Below, piece by piece: positions 12,033 through 22,604 of a stretch of DNA of 64,000 nt. The position numbers and the translations under genes are program-made. Below the pieces are notes generated by a model that was not told the DNA's origin, ran no database searches, and saw nothing but the letters and a program-made list of their open reading frames with translations. The stretch lies in contig JAPQWV010000005.1 in assembly GCA_027422505.1 (NCBI GenBank), positions 14,141,501 to 14,205,500 on the forward strand, in the 5' to 3' direction. This DNA is from Craterostigma plantagineum (Eukaryota > Streptophyta > Magnoliopsida > Lamiales > Linderniaceae). Positions within the stretch are counted from its first letter, which is position 1; each line of letters starts with the position of its first letter.

Positions 12033-12679
12033 ATGACTTCTTCTAGTAAGCTGCCGATGTTTAGCAGGGAAAACATAATTGAATGGAAGATAAGGATAAT
12101 GACCCATCTCTGTGCACAAGATGACGAGATGGTTGATTTGATTAACTCGGGGCCTTACATTTACAACAAAACAAACCCGCCGCATGCTGCCCATCCCGAC
12201 GAACCGCGAGAAACCCCAAAGGAAACGGAAGAAAGGAGTATGGCAAACCTCGACAACATTGCCAAAGATACATTGTTCAAAACCTTGGACGTGAGTACCT
12301 TCAGGCAGGTTATGATGTGCTCAACCGCGAAGGAAGTGTGGGCCAAACTCTGCCAGATCTGCGAAGGAAACGAGCAGACAAAGGAAAACAAGCTCGTCGT
12401 GGCCATCCAGAAATACGACACCGTAAGATGAAGCCAGGCGAAACCATGGCAGAGTTCGAGGAACGGTTCAACTCCATCATCAACGACCTCTCGATGCTGG
12501 GAAGACAGCTCGAGAACAGGGACATGGCTATCAAAGTCAAGAAAGCTCTCCCATGAAAATGGGACGTCAAGACCATGGCCATGCCAGAGTCGAAAGACTT
12601 GAGCAAACTAATGCCGCGTGACCTCTTTGCAGATTTGAAGGCCTATGAGTTCGAACTCCAGATTTGGACTCAACATAAT
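12033..12679 (+). pseudogene. gag pseudogene, array unit 6
   Basis: Carries the same 12-bp deletion as unit 4, while unit 5 between them lacks it. YIYNKT replaces YIYKKT. Common lesions are present. Confidence 0.85.
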
Positions 12680-13605
12680 TGAGTATACCGGTTACACATA
12701 GGTGAAACCGGATACCAGTCAACAGTTCATCAAGCGCGATTGGTAACCGGATCAAGACTGCTAACGGAAGCTCACTGAAGGCCGGAATGCAGATACCGGA
12801 CGTGCCACGTGGACAAAGATTCAAATTTATACAAGGCGCTACAAGTTGATTACTTTTGACAAGCATTTAATGCAAGGCTGCAATGAGGAGCCAAGTTGAA
12901 CTCCACTCAAGCTTAAAATAGAATAAAGCAAATGGCACAACGCGAACTGCAACAACCGGACAGACCCATTTTGGGGGTAAAGGCATTTAATACATTGTCC
13001 GATACGAGGAGTTATCTCACAACGGTCTTCTCAATCAAGCCCAGCTTTTAAATGGTAGAGAAGAGGCATGAAGACCTTTGCAACACTTTATCACGAGAAA
13101 TCAAATACGAGAGAAAGCTCAGCTCAAAGCGAAGAAAAAAAATTTGGTGTTGTCCACACTGTACTGCTTAGTAAGTGAACATTTCGCAAGGGACAGTAAA
13201 AAGCTCTGAAAGAGGCGGACTGTAAAAAGCTGTCTAGTGGTGTCTAGGAGTTTAGTTAGATGAGTATAACCGGGGGGTTGTACTGTGAGTCTAGCTACAA
13301 AAATTAAAACGGGGCTAGTAACGAACCCAAATCTTCTAGAAATAGCCTTTCTTGCGGGAGAGGGGAGACATAGGAGACTTTGCTCGGAACTTCCCAAACA
13401 AATCTCTGTGTTCATTCGTAAACACACACACACACACGTCATATCACACATCCGGTCTCAGTTCAATAACTGACCGGTTCGCTTCCGCACAAAGTCACAT
13501 TCGCCAGTATCAAGCACCGGTATCCAACCCTAACCGATTAAGAACCGAAAAACATCCAAGTGTTTATTAAGCTCCTCCATATAAAAACGTTCACCGATCC
13601 TAACA
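12680..13605 (+). repeat. C1 LTR 7
   Basis: 926-bp LTR ending at a stub of internal sequence. It has several private changes (GGCGCTACAAG, AAGGGACAGTAAAAAGCTCTGAAAG). Confidence 0.88.
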
Positions 13606-13694
13606 ACTGTTATCAAAGCGGGTTGCTTGATATTCACCATGACTTCTTCTAGTAAGCTGCCGATGTTTAGCAGGGAAAACATAATTGAATGGAA
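13606..13694 (+). pseudogene. gag stub, array unit 7
   Basis: Only the primer-binding region and the first ~18 codons of gag (ATG at 13639) remain. The segment then jumps into the middle of an LTR at GAATGGAA|TACGAGAG with about two bases of shared sequence. This is a deletion junction between the short-unit and long-unit parts of the array. Confidence 0.85.
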
Positions 13695-14192
13695 TACGAG
13701 AGAAAGCTCAGCTCAAAGCGAAGAAAAGAAATTTGGTGTTGTCCACACTGTACTGTTTAGTAAGTGAACGTTTCTCAAGGGACTGTAAAAAGCTCTTGAA
13801 AGAGGCGGACTGTAAAAAGCTGTCTAGTGGTGTCTAGGAGTTTAGTTAGATGAGTATAACCGGGGGGTTGTACTGTGAGTCTAGCTACAAAAATTAAAAC
13901 GGGGCTAGTAACGAAGCCAAATCTTCTAGAAATAGCCTTTCTTGCGGGAGAGGGGGAGACATAGGAGACTTTGCTCGGAACTTCCAAAACAAATCTCTGT
14001 GTTCATTCGTAAACACACACACACGTCATATCACACATCCGGTCTCAGTTCAATAACTGACCGGTTCACTTCCGCACAAAGTCACATTCGCCAGTATCAA
14101 GCACCGGTATCCAACCCTAACCGATTAAGAACCGAAAAACATCCAAGTGTTTATTAACCTCCTCCATATAAAAACGTTCACCGATCCTAACA
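13695..14192 (+). repeat. C1 LTR 7b, lacking its first ~426 bp
   Basis: Starts at the TACGAGAGAAAGC position, which is 426 bp into LTR 8, and ends normally at CCTAACA. It lacks the part that holds the TATA-like box. It carries GAAGAAAAGAAATTTGG, shared with LTRs 8 and 9 and not with the left-hand LTRs. Confidence 0.85.
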
Positions 14193-14207
14193 AGTGGTAT
14201 CAAAGCG
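14193..14207 (+). promoter_or_regulatory. Primer-binding site of C1 (better preserved form)
   Basis: AGTGGTATCAAAGCG directly follows the LTR. Plant Copia elements typically prime from initiator tRNA-Met at TGGTATCAGAGC, so this form has one mismatch in that core. Units 8, 9 and 10 have it. Units 1-7 read CTGTTATCAAAGC, with further mismatches. Confidence 0.7.
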
Positions 14208-14225
14208 GGTTGCTTGATATTCACC

Positions 14226-15571
14226 ATGACTTCTTCTAGTAAGCTGCCGGTGTTTAGCAGGGAAAACACTGAATGGAAGATAAGGATAATGACCCATCTC
14301 TGTGCACAAGATGACGAGATGGTTGATTTGATTAACTCGAGGCCTTACATTTACAAGAAAACAAACCCGCCGCATGCTGCCCATTCCGACGAACCGCGAG
14401 AAACCCCAAAGGAAAGGAGCGTGACGACGGAAGAAAGGAGTATGGCAAACCTCGACAACATTGCCAAAGATACATTGCTCAAAACCTTGGACGTGAGTAC
14501 CTTCAGGCAGGTTATGATGTGCTCAACCGCGAAGGAAGTGTGGGCCAAACTCTGCCAGATCTGCGAAGGAAACGAGCAGACAAAGGAAAACAAGCTCGTC
14601 GTGGCCATCCAGAAATACGACACCGTAAGATGAAGCCAGGCGAAACCATGGCAGAGTTCGAGGAACGGTTCAACTCCATCATCAACGACCTCTCGATGCT
14701 GGGAAGACAGCTCGAGAATAGGGACATGGCTATCAAAGTCAAGAAAGCTCTCCCATGAAAATGGGACATCAAGACCATGGCCATGCCAGAGTCGAAAGAC
14801 TTGAGCAAACTAATGCCGCGTGACCTCTTTGCAGATTTGAAGGTCTATGAGTTCGAACTCCAGATGAGACTGGAGGAGCAAAGCCGGTCCAACCAGTCAA
14901 GGCCTTGGCTGTGGCAGAAACATCTACCTCAAAGGATGCTGAGGAGATGACCGAAGAGTTGACGGCCCTTTTCATCAAAGCGTTCGGGAGGATCATGAAG
15001 AGAACTCCGAAAAAAACATCACGAGGTAAGCACATTGACAAAAATGAAGATTCTAACGTGTGCTTCAACTGTGGCAGGAAAGGGAACTTCATCGCGTACT
15101 GCCCTAAAATGAAGAAGGAATCGGTTAAAAGAAAGTCCCGTGCACTAATGGCCGAGAAAAACAAGCCCAAATGGGATGATACCGATTTGGAGGAGTCTAG
15201 CTCAGAAGAAGCTAAGCGAACATGAGAGCGAGGAGGAACTCGCGTGCCTGATGGCAGATCACTCAAGCCAGGATGACGGTCAGTCGGCTCCTGAGTTCAG
15301 TTACGAAGAGGTGATGGACGCTCTTCAGGACATGGCCGATGAATACCGAAAGCTCTACGAAAAGCTAGAGGTTGCAGAAAAAGGTAAGGCACCGATACAG
15401 GAAGATACCGGATTCCTAGTTGAGAATCACTCAACTAGAGGAAGAAAACAACAGGGTAATGAAGACCGCCGAGCTGAAGGACTCGGAGAACCAGAAGCTG
15501 TCGACGATAGTCCAGTCTTGGACAAAATCGTCTAAGACGCTCAACTGCCTTCAAGGAATAATGAAGGTCAT
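14226..15571 (+). pseudogene. gag pseudogene with zinc-knuckle region, array unit 8
   Basis: A longer internal segment. The N-terminal gag has the common frameshift and stop. Then comes an open stretch at 14905-15225 with a CCHC-type knuckle in which the His is replaced (CFNCGRKGNFIAYC, Asn for His). A one-base shift leads into an acidic, helix-prone region (15176-15535: ALQDMADEYRKLYEKLEV). The segment stops abruptly at AATGAAGGTCA and joins the next LTR without an obvious polypurine tract. The residue change in the knuckle would be expected to impair zinc binding. Confidence 0.82.
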
Positions 15572-16499
15572 TGAGTATACCGGTTAGACATATGTGAAAC
15601 CGGATACCAGTCAGCAGTTCATCAAGCGCCATTAGTAACCGGATCAAGACTGCTAACGGAAGCTCACTGAAGGCCGGAATGCAGATACCGGACGTGGCAC
15701 GTGGACAAAGATTCAAATTTATACAAGGCGCGACAAGTTGATGACTTTTGACAAGCATTTAATGCAAGGCTGCAAGGAGGAGCCAAGTTGAACTCTAGTC
15801 AAGCTTAAAATAGAATAGAGCAAATGGCACAACGCGAACTGCAACAACCGGACAGACCCATTTTGGGGGTAAAGGCATTTAATACATTGTCCGATACGAG
15901 GAGTTATCTCACAACGGTCTTCTCAATCAAGCCCAGCTTTTAAATAGTAGAGAAGAGGCATGAAGACCTTTGCGACACTTTATCACGAGAAATCAAATAC
16001 GAGAGAAAGCTCAGCTCCAAGCGAAGAAAAGAAATTTGGTGTTGTCCACACTGTACTGTTTAGTAAGTGAACGTTTCTCAAGGGACTGTAAAAAGCTCTT
16101 GAAAGAGGCGGACTGTAAAAAGCTGTCTAGTGGTGTCTAGGAGTTTAGTTAGATGAGTATAACCGAGGGGTTGTACTGTGAGTCTAGCTACAAAAATTAA
16201 AACGGGGCTAGTAACGAAGCCAAATCTTCTAGAAATAGCCTTGCTTGCGGGAGAGGGGGAGACATAGGAGACTTTGCTCGGAACTTCCAAAACAAATCTC
16301 TGTGTTCATTCGTAAACACACACACACACACGTCATATCACACATCCGGTCTCAGTTCAATAACTGACCGGTTCACTTCCGCACAAAGTCACATTCGCCA
16401 GTATCAAGCACCGGTATCCAACCCTAACCGATTAAGAAACGAAAAACATCCAAGTGTTTATTAACCTCCTCCATATAAAAACGTTCACCGATCCTAACA
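15572..16499 (+). repeat. C1 LTR 8
   Basis: 928-bp LTR of the right-hand subgroup (CGGTTAGACATATG near its start, TTAACCTCCTCC near its end). It has private changes CTCAGCTCCAAGCG and AACCGAGGGG. Confidence 0.88.
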
Positions 16500-16532
16500 A
16501 GTGGTATCAAAGCAGGTTGCTTGATATTCACC

Positions 16533-17881
16533 ATGACTTCTTCTAGTAAGCTGCCGATGTTTAGCAGGGAAAACATAATTGAATGGAAGATAAGGATAAT
16601 GACCCATCTCTGTGCACAAGATGACGAGATGGTTGATTTGATTAACTCGGGGCCTTACATTTACAAGAAAACAAACCCGCCGCATGCTGCCCATTCCGAC
16701 GAACCGCGAGAAACCCCAAAGGAAAGGAGCGTGACGACGGAAGAAAGGAGTATGGCAAACCTCGATAACATTGCCAAAGATACATTGTTCAAAACCTTGG
16801 ACGTGAGTACCTTCAGGCAGGTTATGATGTGCTCAACCGCGAAGGAAGTGTGGGCCAAACTCTACCAGATCTGTGAAGGAAACGAGCAGACAAAGGAAAA
16901 CAAGCTCGTCGTGGCCATCCAGAAATACGACACCGTAAGATGAAGCCAGGCGAAACCATGGCAGAGTTCGAGGAACGGTTCAACTCCATCATCAACGACC
17001 TCTCGATGCTGGGAAGACAGCTCGAGAACTGGGACATGGCTATCAAAGTCAAGAAAGCTCTCCCATGAAAATGGGACATCAAGACCATGGCCATGCCAGA
17101 GTCGAAAGACTTGAGCAAACTAATGCCGCGTGACCTCTTTGCAGATTTGAAGGCCTATGAGTTCGAACTCCAGATGAGACTGGAGGAGCAAAGCCGGTCC
17201 AACCAGTCAAGGCCTTGCCTGTGGCAGTAACATCTACCTCAAAGGATGCTGAGGAGATGACCGAAGAGTTGACGGCCCTTTTCATCAAAGCGTTCGGGAG
17301 GATCATGAAGAGAACTCCGAAAAAAACATCACGAGGTAAGCACATTGACAAAAATGAAGATTCTAACGTGTGCTTCAACTGTGGCAGGAAAGGGAACTTC
17401 ATCGCGTACTGCCATAAAATGAAGAAGGAATCGGTTAAAAGAAAGTCCCGTGCACTAATGGCCGAGAAAAACAAGCCCAAATGGGATGATACCGATTTGG
17501 AGGAGTCTAGCTCAGAAGAAGCTAAGCGAACATGAGAGCGAGAAGGAACTCGCGTGCCTGATGGCAGATCACTCAAGCCAGGATGACGGTCAGTCGGCTC
17601 CTGAGTTCAGTTACGAAGAGGTGATGGACGCTCTTCAGGACATGGCCGATGAATACCGAAAGCTCTACGAAAAGCTAGAGGTAGCAGAAAAAGGTAAGGC
17701 ACCGGTACAGGAAGATACCGGATTCCTAGTTGAGAATCACTCAACTAGAGGAAGAAAACAACAGGGTAATGAAGACCGCCGAGCTGAAGGACTCGGAGAA
17801 CCAGAAGCTGTCGACGATAGTCCAGTCTTGGACAAAATCGTCTAAGACGCTCAACTGCCTTCAAGGAATAATGAAGGTGAT
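16533..17881 (+). pseudogene. gag pseudogene with zinc-knuckle region, array unit 9
   Basis: Nearly the same as unit 8, including the truncation joint AATGAAGGTGATTGAG and the Asn-for-His knuckle. Here the knuckle is followed by YCHKMKK instead of YCPKMKK. AKLYQIC replaces AKLCQIC. The region around 17215-17535 and 17486-17845 repeats the two overlapping frames of unit 8. Confidence 0.82.
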
Positions 17882-18813
17882 TGAGTATACCGGTTAGACA
17901 TATGTGAAACCGGATACCAGTCAGCAGTTCATCAAGCGCGATTAGTAACCGGATCAAGACTGCTAACGGAAGCTCACTGAAGGCCGGAATGCAGATACCG
18001 GACGTGCCACGTGGACAAAGATTCAAATTTATACAAGGCGCGACAAGTTGATGACTTTTGACAAGCATTTAATGCAAGGCTGCAAGGAGGAGCCAAGTTG
18101 AACTCTAGTCAAGCTTAAAATAGAATAGAGCAAATGGCACAACGCGAACTGCAACAACCGGACAGACCCATTTTGGGGGTAAAGGCATTTAATACATTGT
18201 CCGATACTAGGAGTTATCTCACAACGGTCTTCTCAATCAAGCCCAGCTTTTAAATAGTAGAGAAGAGGCATGAAGACCTTTGCAACACTTTATCACGAGA
18301 AATCAAATACGAGAGAAAGCTCAGCTCAAAGCGAAGAAAAGAAATTTGGTGTTGTCCACACTGTACTGTTTAGTAAGTGAACATTTCTCAAGGGACTGTA
18401 AAAAGCTCTTGAAAGAGGCGGACTGTAAAAAGCTGTCTAGTGGTGTCTAGGAGTTTAGTTAGATGAGTATAACCGGGGGGTTGTACTGTGAGTCTAGCTA
18501 CAAAAATTAAAACGGGGCTAGTAACGAAGCCAAATCTTCTAGAAATACCCTTTCTTGCGGGAGAGGGGGAGACATAGGAGACTTTGCTCGGAACTTCCAA
18601 AACAAATCTCTGTGTTCATTCGTAAACACACACACACACACACACGTCATATCAGACATCCGGTCTCAGTTCAATAACTGACCGGTTCACTTCCGCACAA
18701 AGTCACATTCGCCAGTATCAAGCACCGGTATCCAACCCTAACCGATTAAGAACCGAAAAACATCCAAGTGTTTATTAACCTCCTCCATATAAAAACGTTC
18801 ACCGATCCTAACA
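17882..18813 (+). repeat. C1 LTR 9 (last full LTR of the array)
   Basis: 932-bp LTR with a long (AC)n tract (about 18626-18645). It is followed by the best-extended internal segment. Confidence 0.88.
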
Positions 18814-18846
18814 AGTGGTATCAAAGCGGGTTGCTTGATATTCACC

Positions 18847-20873
18847 ATGACTTCTTCTAGTAAGCTGCCGATGTTTAGCAGGGAAAACATAATTGAATGG
18901 AAGATAAGGATAATGACCCATCTCTGTGCACAAGATGACGAGATGGTGATTTGATTAACTCGGGGCCTTACATTTACAAGAATACAAACCCGCTGCATGC
19001 TGCCCATCCCAACGAACCCCGAGAAACCCCAAAGGAAAGGAGCGTGACGATTGAAGAAAGGAGTATGGCAAACCTCGACAACATTGCCAAAGATACATTG
19101 TTCAAAACCTTGGACGTGAGTACCTTCAGGCAGGTTATGATGTGCTCAACCGCGAAGGAGGTGTGGGCCAAACTCTGCCAGATCTGCGAAGGAAAGGAGC
19201 AGACAAAGGAAAACAAGCTCGTCGTGGCCATCCAGAAATACGACCCCATAAGATGAAGCCAGGTGAAACCATGGCAGACTTCGAGGAACGGTTCTACTCC
19301 ATCATCAACGACCTCTCGACGATGGGAAGACAGCTCGAGAACAGAGACATGGCTATCAAAGTCAAGAAAGCTCTCCCATGAGAATGGGACGTCAAGACCA
19401 TGGCCATGCCAGAGTCGAAAGACTTGAGCAAACTAATGCCGCGTGACCTCTTTGCAGATTTGAAGGCCTATGAGTTCGAACTCCAGATGAGACTGGAGGA
19501 GCAAAGCCGGTCCAACCAGTCAAGGCCTTGGCTGTGGCAGAAACATCTACCTCAAAGGATGCTGAGGAGATGACCGAAGAGTCGATGGCCCTTTTCATCA
19601 AAGCGTTCGGGAGGATCATGAAGAGAACTCCGAACAAAACATCACGAGGTAAGCACATTGACAAAAATGAAGATTCTAACTTGTGCTTCAACTGTGGCAG
19701 GAAAGGGAACTTCAACGCGTACTGCCCTAAAAAGAAGAAGGAATCGGTTAAAAGAAAGTCCCGTGCACTAATGGCCGAGAAAACAAGCCCAAATGGGATG
19801 ATACCGATTTGGAGGAGTCTAGCTCAGAAGAAGCTAAGCGAACATGAGAGCGAGGAGGAACTCGCGTGCCTGATGGCAGATCACTCAACCCAGGATGACG
19901 GTCAGTCGGCTCCTGAGTTTAGTTACGAAGAGGTGATGGACGCTCTTCAGGACATGGCCGATGAATACCGGAAGCTTTACGAAAAGCTAGAGGTAGCAGA
20001 AAAAGATAAGGCACCGGTACAGGAAGATACCGGAGTCCTAGTTGAGAATCACTCAACTAGAGGAAGAAAACAATAGTGTAATGAAGACCGCCGAGCTGAA
20101 GGACTCGGAGAACCAAAAGCTGTCGACGATAGTCCAGTCTTGGTCAAAATCGTCTAAGACGCTCAACTGCCTTCAAGGAATAATGAAGGATACCAATGAC
20201 CGGACCGGTCTTTGTTACAAAGAGCAAGCGAACACTGAGGAGGCGTCAACATCATATCAACCGCCTGCCTCGGCAAAGGTAATAAAATCCGTTCGCCCCT
20301 CTGACTATAACCCTAGTCCAGTTCCTCTAAAACAGCTCCAGAAGGGCTGGGCTGGGATATGTAAATAATAATAAACCCCCAGTCCCTCACAGAAAGATAA
20401 TACCGCAATCGTAGGAGGAATACTACTAGAATATATAGTAATAAAAATAACGTCCCTCAGAGAAAGGAAAGACCCCAACAACTAAAGGGGAATCCTTATT
20501 ATGTAAATAAGTATAACACTAGACCGACACCGGAACCTCTGAGAAATCAGAGTAAGAAAAACCGGTCATATAATCCAAGACCGGAGCCCCGAAGACATAG
20601 GAATCCGGAAATCGGTCATATAATAACAACAATAAAAATTATAAATATTTAATTGATCCGAATACTGGTAGATACGTTAGGGTAATCCGAGTACGGATCC
20701 CTAAGATCTAGTTCCTGACTGGACCCAAGTTTATATGGGTACCAAAGACTCTATTTGTCCTTGCAGGAGCGCAACCGGTCGAGCTGGTTTCTAGATAGCG
20801 GTTGTTGTCGGCACATGACCGGAGAAAGAAGACTTTCCACTTACATCAAACCATGTGCCAAAATGACCATCAC
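18847..20873 (+). pseudogene. gag-protease pseudogene, array unit 10 (right end of array)
   Basis: The longest surviving internal segment. gag starts at 18847 and has an extra one-base deletion at GATGGTGATTTG (the other full units read GATGGTTGATTTG). A 182-codon frame (19528-20076) spans the substituted knuckle and the acidic region, because an indel here joins frames that are separate in units 8-9. Beyond 20185, where units 8-9 are truncated, it continues into an Asn/Lys-rich linker and the Copia protease signature around 20785 (WFLDSGCCRHMTG), one base out of frame with the preceding stretch. It is cut off at 20873 by the solo LTR. Integrase and reverse transcriptase are absent. Confidence 0.8.
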
Positions 20874-21326
20874 TGTAATACCCGGGTCCCGTAAGTAAGT
20901 CGGCCAATAAATATGCATGCGTTTCGTATGACTTACCTGACTGCATATTATGCGCTTACGAGATTTTACGACACATTTCGACATATTTACTGGTAGTAAG
21001 GTGAATGTCGAAGAAGGAGAGAACAAATGTTAAAACTTAGGAATTTAAATAATTAAGTTCGATTTTTGTTTAGGACTTATGAGGAAGTGCATTTAATAGA
21101 AATCGTTACTTAAGGACTAGAACTTAGAACTAACACATAATGCGATTACTTAGTCTATAGGGAAATTGGTTTAATTAATATAATAAGGAGTGTTACTTAG
21201 GAAGTTGATAAGCATGAATAAAGTGAGGAAAAGGCACGTCATTTGATAACTTGAACAAGCAAAGTAAGGATAAGAAGAAAATTTACAAACCATAACTCAT
21301 CTTGGTTGAAGACATTAGAACAAGGA

Positions 21327-21328
<2 letters not shown>

Positions 21329-21394
<66 letters not shown>
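21329..21394 (+). repeat. (GA)n microsatellite
   Basis: About 33 GA repeats broken once by GATAGA, inside the solo LTR. GAGA tracts can bind BBR/BPC-type factors in plants, but no function can be read here. Confidence 0.9.
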
Positions 21395-21396
<2 letters not shown>

Positions 21397-21635
21397 GAAT
21401 TGACGTTAAACAAGGCTTGGAATAGGTATAACCTTCACTTTAACCTTACGTATTTATTTATTAGCATGCTATAATAGTTGCCTAGAGTGAATATCATTTA
21501 TACAGGCTGGTACAAGTTTGGTCTACGAGAATTTTGAATGTTAAAATTCTGATAGTCACGTTTATGAGACTTAGATGTATGAATAATTCTCTTATATGAT
21601 TTTATATTTTATCCAAGTAGTGGTGTGCTTTAAAG

Positions 21636-22209
21636 TAGGGGTGTTCAAACGGTAATTACCATACCGTACCGTACCGAACAACCGGTAACCGAAATTTTCG
21701 GTTTTAAAAATCTCATACCGAATACCGAACCGAAGTAAACCGGTTCGGTTCGGTAATAACCAAAAAATTTCGGTTAATTTCGGTAAATAACCGAAACCGA
21801 AATAAATTAAAAAAATTGAAAAATTAATGTTTATGAAATTAGATATATTTAATTCTTCATATTTTTATATTTTTAAATTATTTTTTCCTATTTTTTATTA
21901 TTATTTTTCTTATTTTTCCCTATTTTTATTATTTTTTCTTATTTTATTTTTATGTTTAAATTGTATATATATATATATATATATTATATATATTAATATT
22001 ATGTATAATATATATTTCTGTAATTATATATTATTATATATATTTCGGTAATTCGGTTACCGAGTTACCGTACCGAAATTACCGAAAAATTTCGGTTCAA
22101 ATTTTTTTATACCGAATACCGAACCGAACCGAAATTTCGGTATTCGGTTTGTACCGAACTTTCGGTATCGGTTCGGTACGGTCGGTTTACCAACTTTTGA
22201 ACACCCCTA
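21636..22209. mobile_element. hAT-type MITE, 574 bp
   Basis: The ends TAGGGGTGTTCAAA and TTTGAACACCCCTA form ~14-bp terminal inverted repeats. They are flanked by a perfect 8-bp duplication CTTTAAAG (21628-21635 and 22210-22217). The interior is AT-rich with dense subterminal ACCGAA/TTCGGT words on both sides and no coding capacity. An 8-bp duplication and this end sequence fit non-autonomous hAT elements. Confidence 0.88.
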
Positions 22210-22258
22210 CTTTAAAGAAATTCTAGGCACCAAAATATCAAGAACTAAGGTTGATACG

Positions 22259-22604
22259 TGTCGAATATCATTTCTAATTGTGCTTTGATTTATTAGCTGT
22301 CTTCGTAGATTGGGGCTTTTATTGTATTTGTCCTTAGGACTTAGCTTGTTATTTATACCAAGTATGTTTGGTATAAATACTTGTACAAACATTGACTTAA
22401 TAGAAGTTTATAGAAATTTGATCCGAAGAGCTGCCAATCTAATTTCTAGAGAGAGAAAGTAAGAAAATATCATCTCACTACAAGGTTTCTCTCTCGACAT
22501 TCTTCAAAGAAGTTTTTCGATCGAAATTCAATTCTCAATAATTCTAATCGATTTCTTTAGGATTGAAGCCTAGGATCTTAGAGTTGATAAAATAGGACCT
22601 AACA
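22259..22604 (+). repeat. C2a 5' LTR
   Basis: 346-bp LTR (TGTCGAATATC...GGACCTAACA) matching the C2b LTRs at 38776 and 54318. It contains a TATA box in an inverted repeat at 22350-22379 and is followed by the primer site ATTGGTATCAGAGC. It is preceded by ATACG; no matching downstream duplication is visible because the 3' side is lost. Confidence 0.88.
22350..22379 (+). promoter_or_regulatory. C2 LTR promoter: TATA box within a 12-bp inverted repeat
   Basis: TATTTATACCAA, a 6-bp loop GTATGT, then TTGGTATAAATA: perfect 12-bp arms with TATAAATA in the right arm. It is identical in the two C2b LTRs (38872-38901 and 54414-54443) despite several nearby substitutions. Confidence 0.75.

Larger units (their letters stand above)
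1..20873 (+). repeat. Tandem array of LTR-gag units from a Copia retrotransposon (family C1)
   Basis: Ten LTR segments alternate head to tail with internal segments. The sequence at position 1 recurs at 1621, and the repeat length stays near 1.61-1.63 kb through unit 6. Each LTR begins TGAGTATACCGG and ends CCTAACA. Each is followed by a primer-binding-like site (xTGGTATCAAAGC or a mutated form) and then a Copia gag reading frame starting MTSSSKLPMFS. Internal segments are about 692 bp (units 1-6), 1,380 bp (units 8-9) and at least 2,060 bp (unit 10). Neighbouring LTRs are shared, as expected of unequal crossing-over between LTRs rather than separate insertions. The left edge lies outside the window, so the true copy number is unknown. 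Confidence 0.9.

Noticed and set aside
21827..22051. 74-codon ORF rich in Phe/Tyr/Ile within the MITE
   Set aside because: Low-complexity AT-rich sequence inside a non-coding MITE.
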